Of a stretch of 32,750 bases of DNA, positions 26,700 through 32,750 are shown piece after piece. The first letter of the stretch is position 1. Each line of letters opens with the position of its first letter. Where the stretch lies: NCBI GenBank assembly GCA_964369805.1, contig CAYJFM010000023.1:1-32750 (forward strand), given 5' to 3'. Source of the stretch: CAYJHC01 sp964369805 (lineage in GTDB: Bacteria; Bacillota; Clostridia; Peptostreptococcales; Anaerovoracaceae). Made by a program: the position numbers and the translations under genes. The notes under the pieces are model-generated. The model searched no databases and was not told the DNA's origin. It was given only the letters and a program-made list of their open reading frames with translations.

Positions 26700-27371
26700 T
26701 TAGATTTCTATTTTTTCTATTTCCAGGCTCATTATATCAATTTGAATTATTCCACCTTTTGATGGACATTCAAGACCACATAAATACTTTATTGCTTCTG
26801 CCGCCTCAAGGGATGCGCAAACGGCAACTGTCGAGGAAAGTGTGCTCGGTGCATTCCCAATTGAAACCTGACTATATATTCTTTCTAGAAGCCTGTCGCC
26901 GGGCATAACTAATGCAATCTGCATATGCCACTCTTCTATTGCTCCATGTATTAGAGGGATATTACCTCTTTCGCAAACCTTCTCTAATTGTAGTCTGCCG
27001 CTAATTGAGTCAAGTGCGTCTATTACCAGGTCTGCCCCTTTTACAATTTCTTCACCATTTTCTTCAGTGAACTTTTCCGTGATTGCTTTTATTGCAATTT
27101 CTGGATTTACCATCATAGCCCTTAGCTGCGCCATTTCTACTTTAGGCTTCCCCAAACTCTCCATAGTTGCAAGGATCTGCCTATTAAGGTTACTCTCATC
27201 AAAAACATCATAGTCTACAATTGTAATTTTTCCAACTCCTGCTCTCAGCAGCTGTTCGAAAATGTATCCACCAAGCCCACCGCTTCCAATAATACATACT
27301 TTTTTATTCCTTAGAATTTCAAACTCTTTTTCCGATAAAGCCCCTATATTTCTTATATATCTTTTTTCCAT
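26700..27371 (-). CDS. ThiF/MoeB/HesA family E1-like adenylyltransferase
   Basis: About 223 residues. The E1-like fold activates the C terminus of a ubiquitin-like sulfur carrier, or another substrate, by adenylation with ATP. The nucleotide loop is VCIIGSGGLGG (about 26-36), followed by the D-acidic strand VDYDVFDESNLNRQ with the conserved N and R, GKPKVE with the catalytic lysine, and DLVIDALDS. The two CxxC zinc pairs and the MoeB/ThiF active cysteine context are not evident; the scattered cysteines do not form pairs. No ThiS, MoaD or thiamine gene is near. I prefer ATG 27371, seven bases after AAAGGTGG. It is last in the codY-hflX-yigZ operon, 28 bases after yigZ. Confidence 0.86.
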   Translation of the reverse strand: MEKRYIRNIGALSEKEFEILRNKKVCIIGSGGLGGYIFEQLLRAGVGKITIVDYDVFDESNLNRQILATMESLGKPKVEMAQLRAMMVNPEIAIKAITEKFTEENGEEIVKGADLVIDALDSISGRLQLEKVCERGNIPLIHGAIEEWHMQIALVMPGDRLLERIYSQVSIGNAPSTLSSTVAVCASLEAAEAIKYLCGLECPSKGGIIQIDIMSLEIEKIEI

Positions 27372-27399
27372 AATCAATCCACCTTTCGGTTTTCTTATT

Positions 27400-28017
27400 T
27401 TATCTACCTCTATACACTACTTCATCCTTAACTATCTTTATTTCTATAAATGCCTCAAACATATCCGTAAGCTTTTTCTTTTCTTCAATTTCTAGTATTA
27501 ATGTTTGCTGTACTGACTCTAAGTATATTGTTTCTTCTATTGTTACAGGCACCTTTCTAAAGATTCCCTCTATTTTTCCTTGCAGTGTATATGGATAATC
27601 TATTTCTAGCAACTGAACCTTTTCAACACTAACTATTCGGCCTGCTTCAATAGCTTTCTTAGCAGCTGAGGTATAAGCCCTAACCAGCCCACCTGTACCT
27701 AGTTTTATTCCACCAAAATATCTTGTTACAACAATCGCTATGTCAGTCACGCCCTCTTGAACCAACATTTGCAAAATAGGAGGCCCTGAAGTTCCTTGGG
27801 GTTCTCCATCGTCACTAGCCCACTGAAATTGATGGGAGTCTCCAGTTACTATTGCCGGTACATTATGTGTTGCATCTTTATGCATCCTTTTAATCTTTTC
27901 TATAAACTCTTGGCCCTCTTCACGAGTAGTTATAGGCTTTGCATAGCCTATAAACCTAGACTTGTCTATAATGACCTCGATTGAAGCTTCTTTTTCTATA
28001 GTCTTATAGTTTTTCAT
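27400..28017 (-). CDS. yigZ: YigZ family protein (IMPACT/UPF0029)
   Basis: 205 residues. The N-terminal UPF0029 domain has SRFIGYAKPI, then ATHNVPAIVTG, the hallmark ASDDGEPQGTSGPPIL (about 66-81) and VVTRYFGGIKLGTGGLVRAYTSAA (about 95-118). A C-terminal alpha-beta domain of about 60 residues (EF-G-like, DUF1949) completes the usual two-domain length. YigZ relatives of eukaryotic IMPACT are linked to translation control, but the bacterial biochemical role is not settled. It lies 15 bases after hflX, itself a ribosome-associated GTPase, so a translation-stress theme is plausible but unproved. Confidence 0.93.
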   Translation of the reverse strand: MKNYKTIEKEASIEVIIDKSRFIGYAKPITTREEGQEFIEKIKRMHKDATHNVPAIVTGDSHQFQWASDDGEPQGTSGPPILQMLVQEGVTDIAIVVTRYFGGIKLGTGGLVRAYTSAAKKAIEAGRIVSVEKVQLLEIDYPYTLQGKIEGIFRKVPVTIEETIYLESVQQTLILEIEEKKKLTDMFEAFIEIKIVKDEVVYRGR

Positions 28018-28032
28018 ACAGTACCTACTTAT

Positions 28033-29595
28033 CTATTGCTTCTCATATTCTCTAATTTTTCCGAAATCAGGAGCAGAAAGTCTAGCAGTTACCAATGTTC
28101 CTTCACCCAAATACTCCACCTTCAGTATGTCTGCTTTCTGATGTAAAAAGTTTAAAACATCTCCTTTGTCAAAGGGGATTAGAAAATCGGCTGTCACCTT
28201 GTCTGGGAATATGGACTGAGTCACTCTATCTAATAGTAGCTCTATGCCTACTCCCGTTTTTGCAGATATTGCAAATCTATTTTCACCACAAATTTCCGGA
28301 ATCCTATTTTTATCATCCAAAAGATCTACCTTGTTATAGGCTAACAAAGTTTCTTTGTCTAAAGCTTTGATATCTTTTAGAACTTTTTCTGTTGTTTCTA
28401 TATGGAAACTTGGATCTTCATAATTTACATCCACAAGGTGAATTATTAGGTCTGCATACTTTACCTCTTCTAGTGTGGACTTAAAAGCTTCTACTAGTGT
28501 GTGTGGTAGTTTGCTTACAAAGCCTACGGTATCAATTAATATGAATTCATCCCTATCTGGTAGCTTAATGCTCCTATGCTGGGCATCTAGAGTTGCAAAG
28601 AGCATATCCTTTTCAAAAACTACCTTATCTTCTTTTTCAGCCATGCTCAAAACTTTATTCATAAAGGAAGATTTCCCTGCGTTTGTATAACCTACAACTG
28701 CAACTATTGGAGTTTCACTTTTTTCTCTTTTACTTCTTTGTGTGTCTCGAACTTTTTTATACTTCTCTATTTCTTTTTTTATGTCGTCTATTCTCTTTTG
28801 TATATGTCTTCTGTCAGTTTCGAGTTTTTTCTCTCCTGGCCCTCTTGCACCTATGCCTCCTCCTTGCTTCGAGAGTGACTTCCCAAACCCCAAAATTCTC
28901 GGTAGCCTATATCTTAATTGTGCAAGCTCAACTTGTAGTTTTCCCTCTTTTGAAATTGCCCTTTTCGCAAAAATATCAAGAATCAATATTGTTCTGTCTA
29001 TTACCCTTAGGCCTGTAGCATCTTCGAGATTCCTTAGCTGGATACCTGATAGCTCATCATTGAAAATCAGTGTATCTGCCTCCATATTTCTACCCATTTC
29101 TGCCAGTTCTTGAACTTTTCCTTTTCCAATTAAGGTTGCATTATTGAATTTGTCTAAATTTTGTATCATTTGTCCGAGAACTTCTACTTCTGCAGCCTGT
29201 GCTAACCCTTCAAGTTCATCCATAGAGTAGGAAATGTCCTCGCCTTTAGCAGCGCCCACCAAAATTGCTCTTTCTCTTTGGCCATCTTCAATTACATAAC
29301 CTTCTTGCCTTTCTCGCCTTCTACGTTCCCTTTCTTCACGCTCTACCTGGTCTTCTTCGTTTTCAAATTCAACATCTTCAAATTCTTCATCTAATTCATA
29401 GCTTTCAAAGTCCTCATCAACATCGAAATCTAGAGTTTCAAAGTCTTCATCATCAACATTCAAGTTTTTGTTGTTTATGTTTTTCAATTGTCTGTTCATC
29501 CGTTCCACTTTTTCAATGTCAATTTCTGATGTAGCTATTTCCATAGGTTCAAAGTCTTCACCCATTCCTTTTGCAGGTTTATATACTTTCGTCAT
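28033..29595 (-). CDS. hflX: GTPase HflX with long acidic N-terminal extension
   Basis: 520 residues. HflX binds the 50S subunit and splits stalled ribosomes. The core begins near residue 105 (QRERAILVGAAKG). It includes the HflX glycine signature QGGGIGARGPGEKKLETDRR (about 244-263), a helical linker, and the G domain: G1 GYTNAGKSS (302-310), G3 DTVGF (355-359) and G4 NKVD (421-424). Most HflX proteins are near 420 residues. The extra part is the first ~100 residues: a stretch dominated by Asp, Glu and Phe (about 48-85), then a very basic-acidic EREERERRRRERQEG helix. The ATG follows TTGGAGGTAG, so the long start is well supported. It lies 24 bases after codY and shares its operon. Confidence 0.93.
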   Translation of the reverse strand: MTKVYKPAKGMGEDFEPMEIATSEIDIEKVERMNRQLKNINNKNLNVDDEDFETLDFDVDEDFESYELDEEFEDVEFENEEDQVEREERERRRRERQEGYVIEDGQRERAILVGAAKGEDISYSMDELEGLAQAAEVEVLGQMIQNLDKFNNATLIGKGKVQELAEMGRNMEADTLIFNDELSGIQLRNLEDATGLRVIDRTILILDIFAKRAISKEGKLQVELAQLRYRLPRILGFGKSLSKQGGGIGARGPGEKKLETDRRHIQKRIDDIKKEIEKYKKVRDTQRSKREKSETPIVAVVGYTNAGKSSFMNKVLSMAEKEDKVVFEKDMLFATLDAQHRSIKLPDRDEFILIDTVGFVSKLPHTLVEAFKSTLEEVKYADLIIHLVDVNYEDPSFHIETTEKVLKDIKALDKETLLAYNKVDLLDDKNRIPEICGENRFAISAKTGVGIELLLDRVTQSIFPDKVTADFLIPFDKGDVLNFLHQKADILKVEYLGEGTLVTARLSAPDFGKIREYEKQ

Positions 29596-29619
29596 CTGCT
29601 ACCTCCAACCTATCTTTGG

Positions 29620-30396
29620 TTATCTTATATTTTCAATCATTCCTAGAAATTGGGGATTTAGTACTCTAATATGAGTCCCCTTCATGCCTAAGGATCTCGA
29701 TTCGATTACACCAGCACTTTCCAATTTACGTAGTGAGTTTACAATTACCGATCTAGTAATATCTGATTTTTCAGCCACTGCGCTAGCCACTATCACCCCT
29801 TCGCTGCCTCCAAGTTCTTCAAAGATTTTCTTAATCGCTTGATTTTCTGAGTATGATAAAGCTTGCAACGCAAGTGTAACTATTTCTTCTTCTTTTAGTA
29901 TAGTTTCCTTCTGAATTGTATCTTTTCTTCTCATTTCGATAGCAACTACAGATGCTCCAACTTCTCCCAACACTAAGTCTTCTTCTGTAAAGGCTGGTGA
30001 GTATCTAATTAAAATCAGATTCCCCCATCTTTCCTCTCCTGTTTTTACAGGAATAATAGTATGGTATTTATCTTTTGTTAATTCATGCTCACTAAATACC
30101 GCTAAAGCCTCTTGGTTCCTTAGGTTCTCTACGGTTTCCTCTATTGCCATCATTGCATTATTATATTTTTCAGAAAATCTTTCTTGGCCAGTTTCTGGAT
30201 CTATATCTGCAGCACTATCTTCTCTGTGCTTATAGCTAACTCCAATAATGAAACCTCTTTGATCCGCTAGATATACATTTGCTTCTGTTAGGTCACTTAG
30301 TAGGCTACATAGTTCATTAAAAGAAATTGTTCCTTTCAGGCTCTCCTGTAAAACTTCGTTAAGCTTTCTTATTTTGTTTAGCAATTCTCCGTGCAT
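29620..30396 (-). CDS. codY: GTP- and branched-chain-amino-acid-sensing repressor CodY
   Basis: 258 residues. The global nutritional regulator of low-GC Gram-positives, active as a repressor when GTP and isoleucine, leucine or valine are plentiful. The N-terminal GAF-type domain (about 1-155) holds the effector pocket, with FNELCSLLSDLTEANVYL and KYHTIIPVKTGEERWGNLIL. The C-terminal winged HTH is almost textbook: VIVASAVAEKSDITRSVIVN (about 201-220), then LRKLESAGVIESRSLGMKGTHI. It is the first gene of codY-hflX-yigZ-thiF, with AAGGAGAAAAA before its ATG. Its usual clpYQ or topA/xerC neighbours are not here. A CodY-box-like sequence lies upstream, which suggests self-regulation. Confidence 0.97.
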   Translation of the reverse strand: MHGELLNKIRKLNEVLQESLKGTISFNELCSLLSDLTEANVYLADQRGFIIGVSYKHREDSAADIDPETGQERFSEKYNNAMMAIEETVENLRNQEALAVFSEHELTKDKYHTIIPVKTGEERWGNLILIRYSPAFTEEDLVLGEVGASVVAIEMRRKDTIQKETILKEEEIVTLALQALSYSENQAIKKIFEELGGSEGVIVASAVAEKSDITRSVIVNSLRKLESAGVIESRSLGMKGTHIRVLNPQFLGMIENIR

Positions 30397-30444
30397 TTTT
30401 TTCTCCTTAAATTTTAACTTCTCTATTCATTTTACCCTATGATA

Positions 30445-30450
30445 ATTATA
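30445..30450 (-). promoter_or_regulatory. Probable -10 of the codY promoter
   Basis: A perfect TATAAT on the minus strand preceded by GTG, putting the transcript start near 30438 and giving a leader of about 41 nt. No good -35 exists at 17 bases; TTGATT is 22 bases away. The promoter may therefore rely on an activator or on its -10 region. Confidence 0.45.
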
Positions 30451-30476
30451 CACTAATATTGCGCTAATTTTTAATC

Positions 30477-30490
30477 AAATTTCGAAAATT
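30477..30490. promoter_or_regulatory. CodY-box-like palindrome upstream of codY
   Basis: AAATTTCGAAAATT resembles the known CodY consensus AATTTTCWGAAAATT with one mismatch but with the central W base missing, so the half-sites are one base closer than normal. It sits about 27 bases upstream of the -10. Weak evidence for feedback control of the codY operon. Confidence 0.3.
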
Positions 30491-30566
30491 GTGTTTATTT
30501 TTTATTTTTTCTACATTACATACAATTCAGGCAACTGTTTAAATCTTGCCAGTTTATGCTTACTAT

Positions 30567-30597
30567 AAAAAAAGATAGCCACCCAAAAGTAGCTACC
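30567..30597 (-). terminator. Terminator after the RsgI-like gene
   Basis: On the minus strand GGTAGCTAC (30589-30597) pairs with GTGGCTATC (30574-30582) through nine positions, two of them G-U, around a TTTTGG loop, followed by seven T (30567-30573). A good Rho-independent terminator for the sigma/RsgI-like pair. The remaining 30491-30566 stretch shows nothing recognisable. Confidence 0.85.
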
Positions 30598-30623
30598 TTT
30601 CATATTAACTTTTCTATATAAGA

Positions 30624-30810
30624 TTAGTCTTCATCACCATCATCATCATCGTCATCATCATCGTCATCGTTGTCATCATCGTCGTCATTGTCATCATCAT
30701 TGTCATATGTATCATCGTTGTCATCTTCATATAGATCATCGTTGTCATCACTGTCATCATTAATGTCATCCGCATCATCGTTTATGTCATCGTCATCATC
30801 ACACTCATCA
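30624..30810. repeat. GAT/GAC trinucleotide-rich tract
   Basis: Imperfect ATC/GTC triplet repeats on the plus strand (GAT/GAC on the coding strand), encoding the Asp/Asn tail of the RsgI-like protein. The tract could vary in length by replication slippage without breaking the frame. Confidence 0.85.
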
Positions 30811-31688
30811 TTGCAGATAGCTTCTAATTCTCCACAGTCATCACAGTATTCTTCTGTAAGATCATCAAGTATATCTTCGATTTCAAGCCCTACTGTTTCT
30901 AAGGCGTCATCAATTTCTTCCATTGACATTGCTAGTAATTCTTCTTCTGTAAATGCATTACTCATAGCCAGCAGTCTATTGATTGCAATCATTTTTCCAA
31001 AAGATACATTGTTTGCATCTGCTTTAGCTTGAATAGCTTCTTTATCTGCTTCAGTTAAGTTTTGGAAGTGTACTTCACCTGTAATATTATGTTGCGCCAA
31101 AATCGCGTCTATATCAGCGTTTAGACCTTGCTCTATAAAAGCTTTTTTAGATGCATCATCAGTAAGTACCGAAAGAAGCATAGTTGCTTTTTCTTGAGTT
31201 ATATATCCCTTTTGGATCATTGAGTTTGTAATTTCTTCAATTGCCAAATTTAAATCCATTCCTTTTAGATCTAATCCTTCTACTACTGCTTCAGCGTCTG
31301 GGTTCATTGGAACTACGTTTACTACTTCATTGCTTTTGTTAGCTTCTACTTCAACGCTTGGATTAACGTCAAAAGAAACAATAGTTTCTACTTCTGTCGC
31401 ATTTGAATAAGACATGCCACCAAACACTAGCAATGCTGCCGCTGCAACTGTAATCCCAGGGATCATAAACTTTCTCGATTTCGAACTTTTAGTCATCATA
31501 CTCATAATTGTACCTCTTTCTTCTCTCTTCTTACTATGGATTTTTTTATTTCCATTTTTCAACATTTTAATTTCTTTTGCTCTTTGCAATTCTTGCTTTT
31601 CAAGTATTCTCTTTACTTCATCAAATACATCTGGCGTCTGATTAATTATCGCTGCCTCTAAGCTTTTTTCTATTTCATGCTTTTGCAT
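30624..31688 (-). CDS. Membrane RsgI-like anti-sigma family protein with poly-Asp tail
   Basis: 354 residues. The first ~73 are cytoplasmic and charged, followed by one membrane helix (about 74-93). The extracytoplasmic start ETIVSFDVNPSVEVEANKSNEVVNVVPMNPDAE (101-133) matches the conserved segment found after the membrane helix in RsgI-like anti-sigma factors. A helical middle part (about 140-280) follows, then YCDDCGELEAICNDEC with four cysteines (282-296), and finally about 58 residues made almost only of Asp and Asn. The start follows GGGAGGAGATGG. It is 39 bases downstream of a sigma-region-2-like gene and ends at a strong terminator, so the pair is a unit. Anti-sigma function is inferred from family and neighbour, and the N-terminal part does not look like B. 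subtilis RsgI. Confidence 0.78.
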   Translation of the reverse strand: MQKHEIEKSLEAAIINQTPDVFDEVKRILEKQELQRAKEIKMLKNGNKKIHSKKREERGTIMSMMTKSSKSRKFMIPGITVAAAALLVFGGMSYSNATEVETIVSFDVNPSVEVEANKSNEVVNVVPMNPDAEAVVEGLDLKGMDLNLAIEEITNSMIQKGYITQEKATMLLSVLTDDASKKAFIEQGLNADIDAILAQHNITGEVHFQNLTEADKEAIQAKADANNVSFGKMIAINRLLAMSNAFTEEELLAMSMEEIDDALETVGLEIEDILDDLTEEYCDDCGELEAICNDECDDDDDINDDADDINDDSDDNDDLYEDDNDDTYDNDDDNDDDDDNDDDDDDDDDDGDED

Positions 31689-31727
31689 GGCTCCATCTCC
31701 TCCCGCATTAATTCCATTCCAGCACCG

Positions 31728-32108
31728 TTAAGGCCTTTCACACAGTAGCTTATAATGTTTTGCGGCATTTCCTCTTTCTTGTAGCTTATCTACCGAAAAA
31801 GTTCTTGCAATTGTGAAAACCCATCCCATAGGTCTTCCATTTGCTTTGTAATTGACTGCACTATTTCTCACTTCGACATAGGTCCTAATCATTACCTCTC
31901 GAGCATCATCAGCATCATCAAGGAAGGAAAGAATATATTTATAAACTATTTCATCAGTACTTTTATAAAATCTTTCAAACGCCTCTGTATTTCCATTTGC
32001 TATATTTTTAATTAGTGCATCTGTTACAGTATTGTTTGTTGTGCTTACATTTTTATTTTTAATGTATTTTACTTTTTCTATTAAGTTTGAAATTTTAAAT
32101 ATTTTCAT
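31728..32108 (-). CDS. Sigma-70 region-2-like protein lacking region 4
   Basis: 126 residues. The part from about 33 to 111 resembles sigma region 2 of ECF-type factors: IANGNTEAFERFYKSTDEIVYKYILSFL, then DDADDAREVMIRTYVEV, and GRPMGWVFTIARTFSVDKLQERG, the segment that reads the -10 element. Usual ECF factors continue for another 70 or so residues with the region 4 HTH; here the protein stops at LLCERP, and only 39 bases separate it from the RsgI-like gene. The first 32 residues (basic, Asn-rich) are not typical. The start follows GGGGGAAGAGGAA. It may be a remnant, a factor that pairs with a separate region 4 protein, or an altered partner for the membrane protein. Activity is uncertain. Confidence 0.7.
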   Translation of the reverse strand: MKIFKISNLIEKVKYIKNKNVSTTNNTVTDALIKNIANGNTEAFERFYKSTDEIVYKYILSFLDDADDAREVMIRTYVEVRNSAVNYKANGRPMGWVFTIARTFSVDKLQERGNAAKHYKLLCERP

Positions 32109-32132
32109 TTCCTCTTCCCCCTTACACTTTAT

Positions 32133-32147
32133 TAATGCACAGCATTA
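32133..32147. repeat. Inverted repeat in the sigma-like gene leader
   Basis: TAATGC (32133-32138) and GCATTA (32142-32147) around ACA. It lies 25 bases before the sigma-like start codon. On the plus strand GCTTTTTATT follows, giving some terminator character. Confidence 0.5.
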
Positions 32148-32154
32148 GCTTTTT

Positions 32155-32184
32155 ATTGCAAAAAAATATATATTTTTTTGCAAT
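32155..32184. repeat. Perfect 30-base palindrome
   Basis: The sequence reads ATTGC, seven A, TATATA, seven T, GCAAT and equals its own reverse complement over all 30 bases with no spacer. It lies midway between the divergent sigma-like and YgjP-like genes. It could be an operator, a cruciform site or simply AT-rich symmetry anchored by the GC pairs at both ends; I cannot choose. Confidence 0.75.
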
Positions 32185-32207
32185 ATTATTTTATTTCTAG
32201 TTTTTCG

Positions 32208-32236
32208 TTGAAATTTCAATATATTTTTAAAAATAT
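32208..32236. repeat. Two further perfect palindromes in the divergent region
   Basis: TTGAAATTTCAA (32208-32219) and ATATTTTTAAAAATAT (32221-32236) are adjacent perfect palindromes of 12 and 16 bases. On the minus strand the first could supply a TTGAAA -35 for the sigma-like gene, but no well-spaced -10 follows. The second overlaps the expected -35 area of the rightward promoter. Confidence 0.5.
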
Positions 32237-32243
32237 TTTTTTG

Positions 32244-32252
32244 TGGTATAAT
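32244..32252 (+). promoter_or_regulatory. Extended -10 promoter of the YgjP-like gene
   Basis: TGGTATAAT is a perfect extended -10 (TGN before TATAAT, 32247-32252). There is no matching -35 at 17 bases. The expected transcript start falls at about 32258-32260, at or beside the ATG of the next gene. Confidence 0.55.
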
Positions 32253-32258
32253 TGCATT

Positions 32259-32750
32259 ATGAAACATTTATTTAAGAAAAAAAGACATATTCCTCTCTCC
32301 GAGGAAAGATTTATACCTGGAACCGAAATAAAGTATACCCTAACCCTCAAGGCTGTAAAAAACCTAAATCTAAGGATAAAAAAAGAGGGTGAGATTTTAG
32401 TTTCCGCACCCTATAAAGTTACACAGGAATCTATTGACGTTTTCCTAGTAAGTAAGCTTTCCTTTATTATTAATCACCTTAATGTATTAGAAGCAAATAA
32501 GGGATTTGATATTTTAACCTTCGAGTTTTCTGATGGTGGAGAATTCTATTATCTTGGACGTCCTTATGAGTTTAGGGTTATGCAAGCCAGTGGAAATTCA
32601 GTAACCTTAAGCGATAACAAGTTTATTGTATTTTCTACAATGCCCACAGATAAGCTTTTTGTAGAAAAGCAGGTATATGTTTTTCTAAAAGATAGAGCCT
32701 TAGAATTATTTCCTGAGTTAACAAAGAAAATGTACGAGCCCTTTCAAGAA
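32259..32750 (+). CDS. YgjP-like metallopeptidase domain protein (partial, runs off the right edge)
   Basis: 164 codons are visible and the frame is open to the end of the window. The protein begins MKHLFKKKRHIP, then has KYTLTLKAVKNLNLRIKKEGEILVSAPYKVTQESIDVFL and YYLGRPYEFRV, the order of motifs found at the start of YgjP/DUF45 (SprT-like, M48-related) proteins. The zinc motif HExxH would lie beyond the edge, so the catalytic part is not seen. No other ATG, GTG or TTG is available near the start of the domain, and no ribosome site precedes this ATG. It is divergent from the sigma-like gene, 150 bases away. The family's role is not well defined. Confidence 0.8.
   Translation, partial: MKHLFKKKRHIPLSEERFIPGTEIKYTLTLKAVKNLNLRIKKEGEILVSAPYKVTQESIDVFLVSKLSFIINHLNVLEANKGFDILTFEFSDGGEFYYLGRPYEFRVMQASGNSVTLSDNKFIVFSTMPTDKLFVEKQVYVFLKDRALELFPELTKKMYEPFQE

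Noticed and set aside
31689..31727. Frameshift hiding sigma region 4
   Set aside because: The next frame after the sigma-like stop gives only about 24 residues with no helix-turn-helix character, and there is no space for the missing domain.
31414..32750. Could the AT-rich right end be a mobile element or prophage border?
   Set aside because: No integrase, transposase, tRNA or flanking direct repeats are visible, and the genes keep the same ribosome-site style as the rest.

Overview
This window looks like chromosomal DNA from a low-GC Gram-positive bacterium of the class Clostridia. The grounds are the AT-rich sequence, strong AGGAGG-type ribosome binding sites, a T-box in front of valS, a CodY regulator, and the Firmicutes order plsX-rnc-smc-ftsY-der-plsY-gpsA. 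Genus and species cannot be read from the sequence. There is no phage, insertion sequence, CRISPR array, rRNA or tRNA gene in view.

Layout, left to right. (1) Positions 1-5132 carry a leftward operon: a TetR-family regulator, a very long RND exporter and a DUF3841 protein. It has a clear promoter with inverted-repeat operator candidates. (2) Positions 5243-8501 run rightward: two tandem seven-helix membrane proteins with GGDEF domains, overlapping at TAATG, then a lone type IV prepilin-like protein. A two-way terminator (8541-8588) closes this block and also the next one. (3) Positions 8611-24923 form a leftward run of twelve tightly spaced genes: valS, folC, a lipid kinase, a GNAT acetyltransferase, plsX, rnc, smc, ftsY, der, plsY, gpsA and miaB. 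A strong promoter and a valine T-box (GTT specifier) sit at its head, and I saw no clear terminator inside it. der is interrupted by a run of 16 N that is out of frame, which points to a mis-sized assembly gap. (4) Positions 24966-26607 hold an APC-family amino acid permease with a leader of about 218 nt that can fold over its own ribosome binding site. (5) Positions 26700-30450 hold codY, hflX, yigZ and a ThiF-like E1 enzyme in one leftward operon. (6) Positions 30567-32108 hold a sigma-like protein without region 4 and a membrane RsgI-like protein with a poly-aspartate tail. (7) From 32259 a YgjP-like metallopeptidase gene runs off the right edge. Its start codon lies about where transcription should begin.

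Most of the window is housekeeping: translation, chromosome segregation, protein targeting and phospholipid synthesis. No complete new system is proven here. The parts most worth a second look are the permease leader, the truncated sigma/RsgI-like pair with the palindrome cluster upstream of it, and the GGDEF-GGDEF-prepilin cluster.
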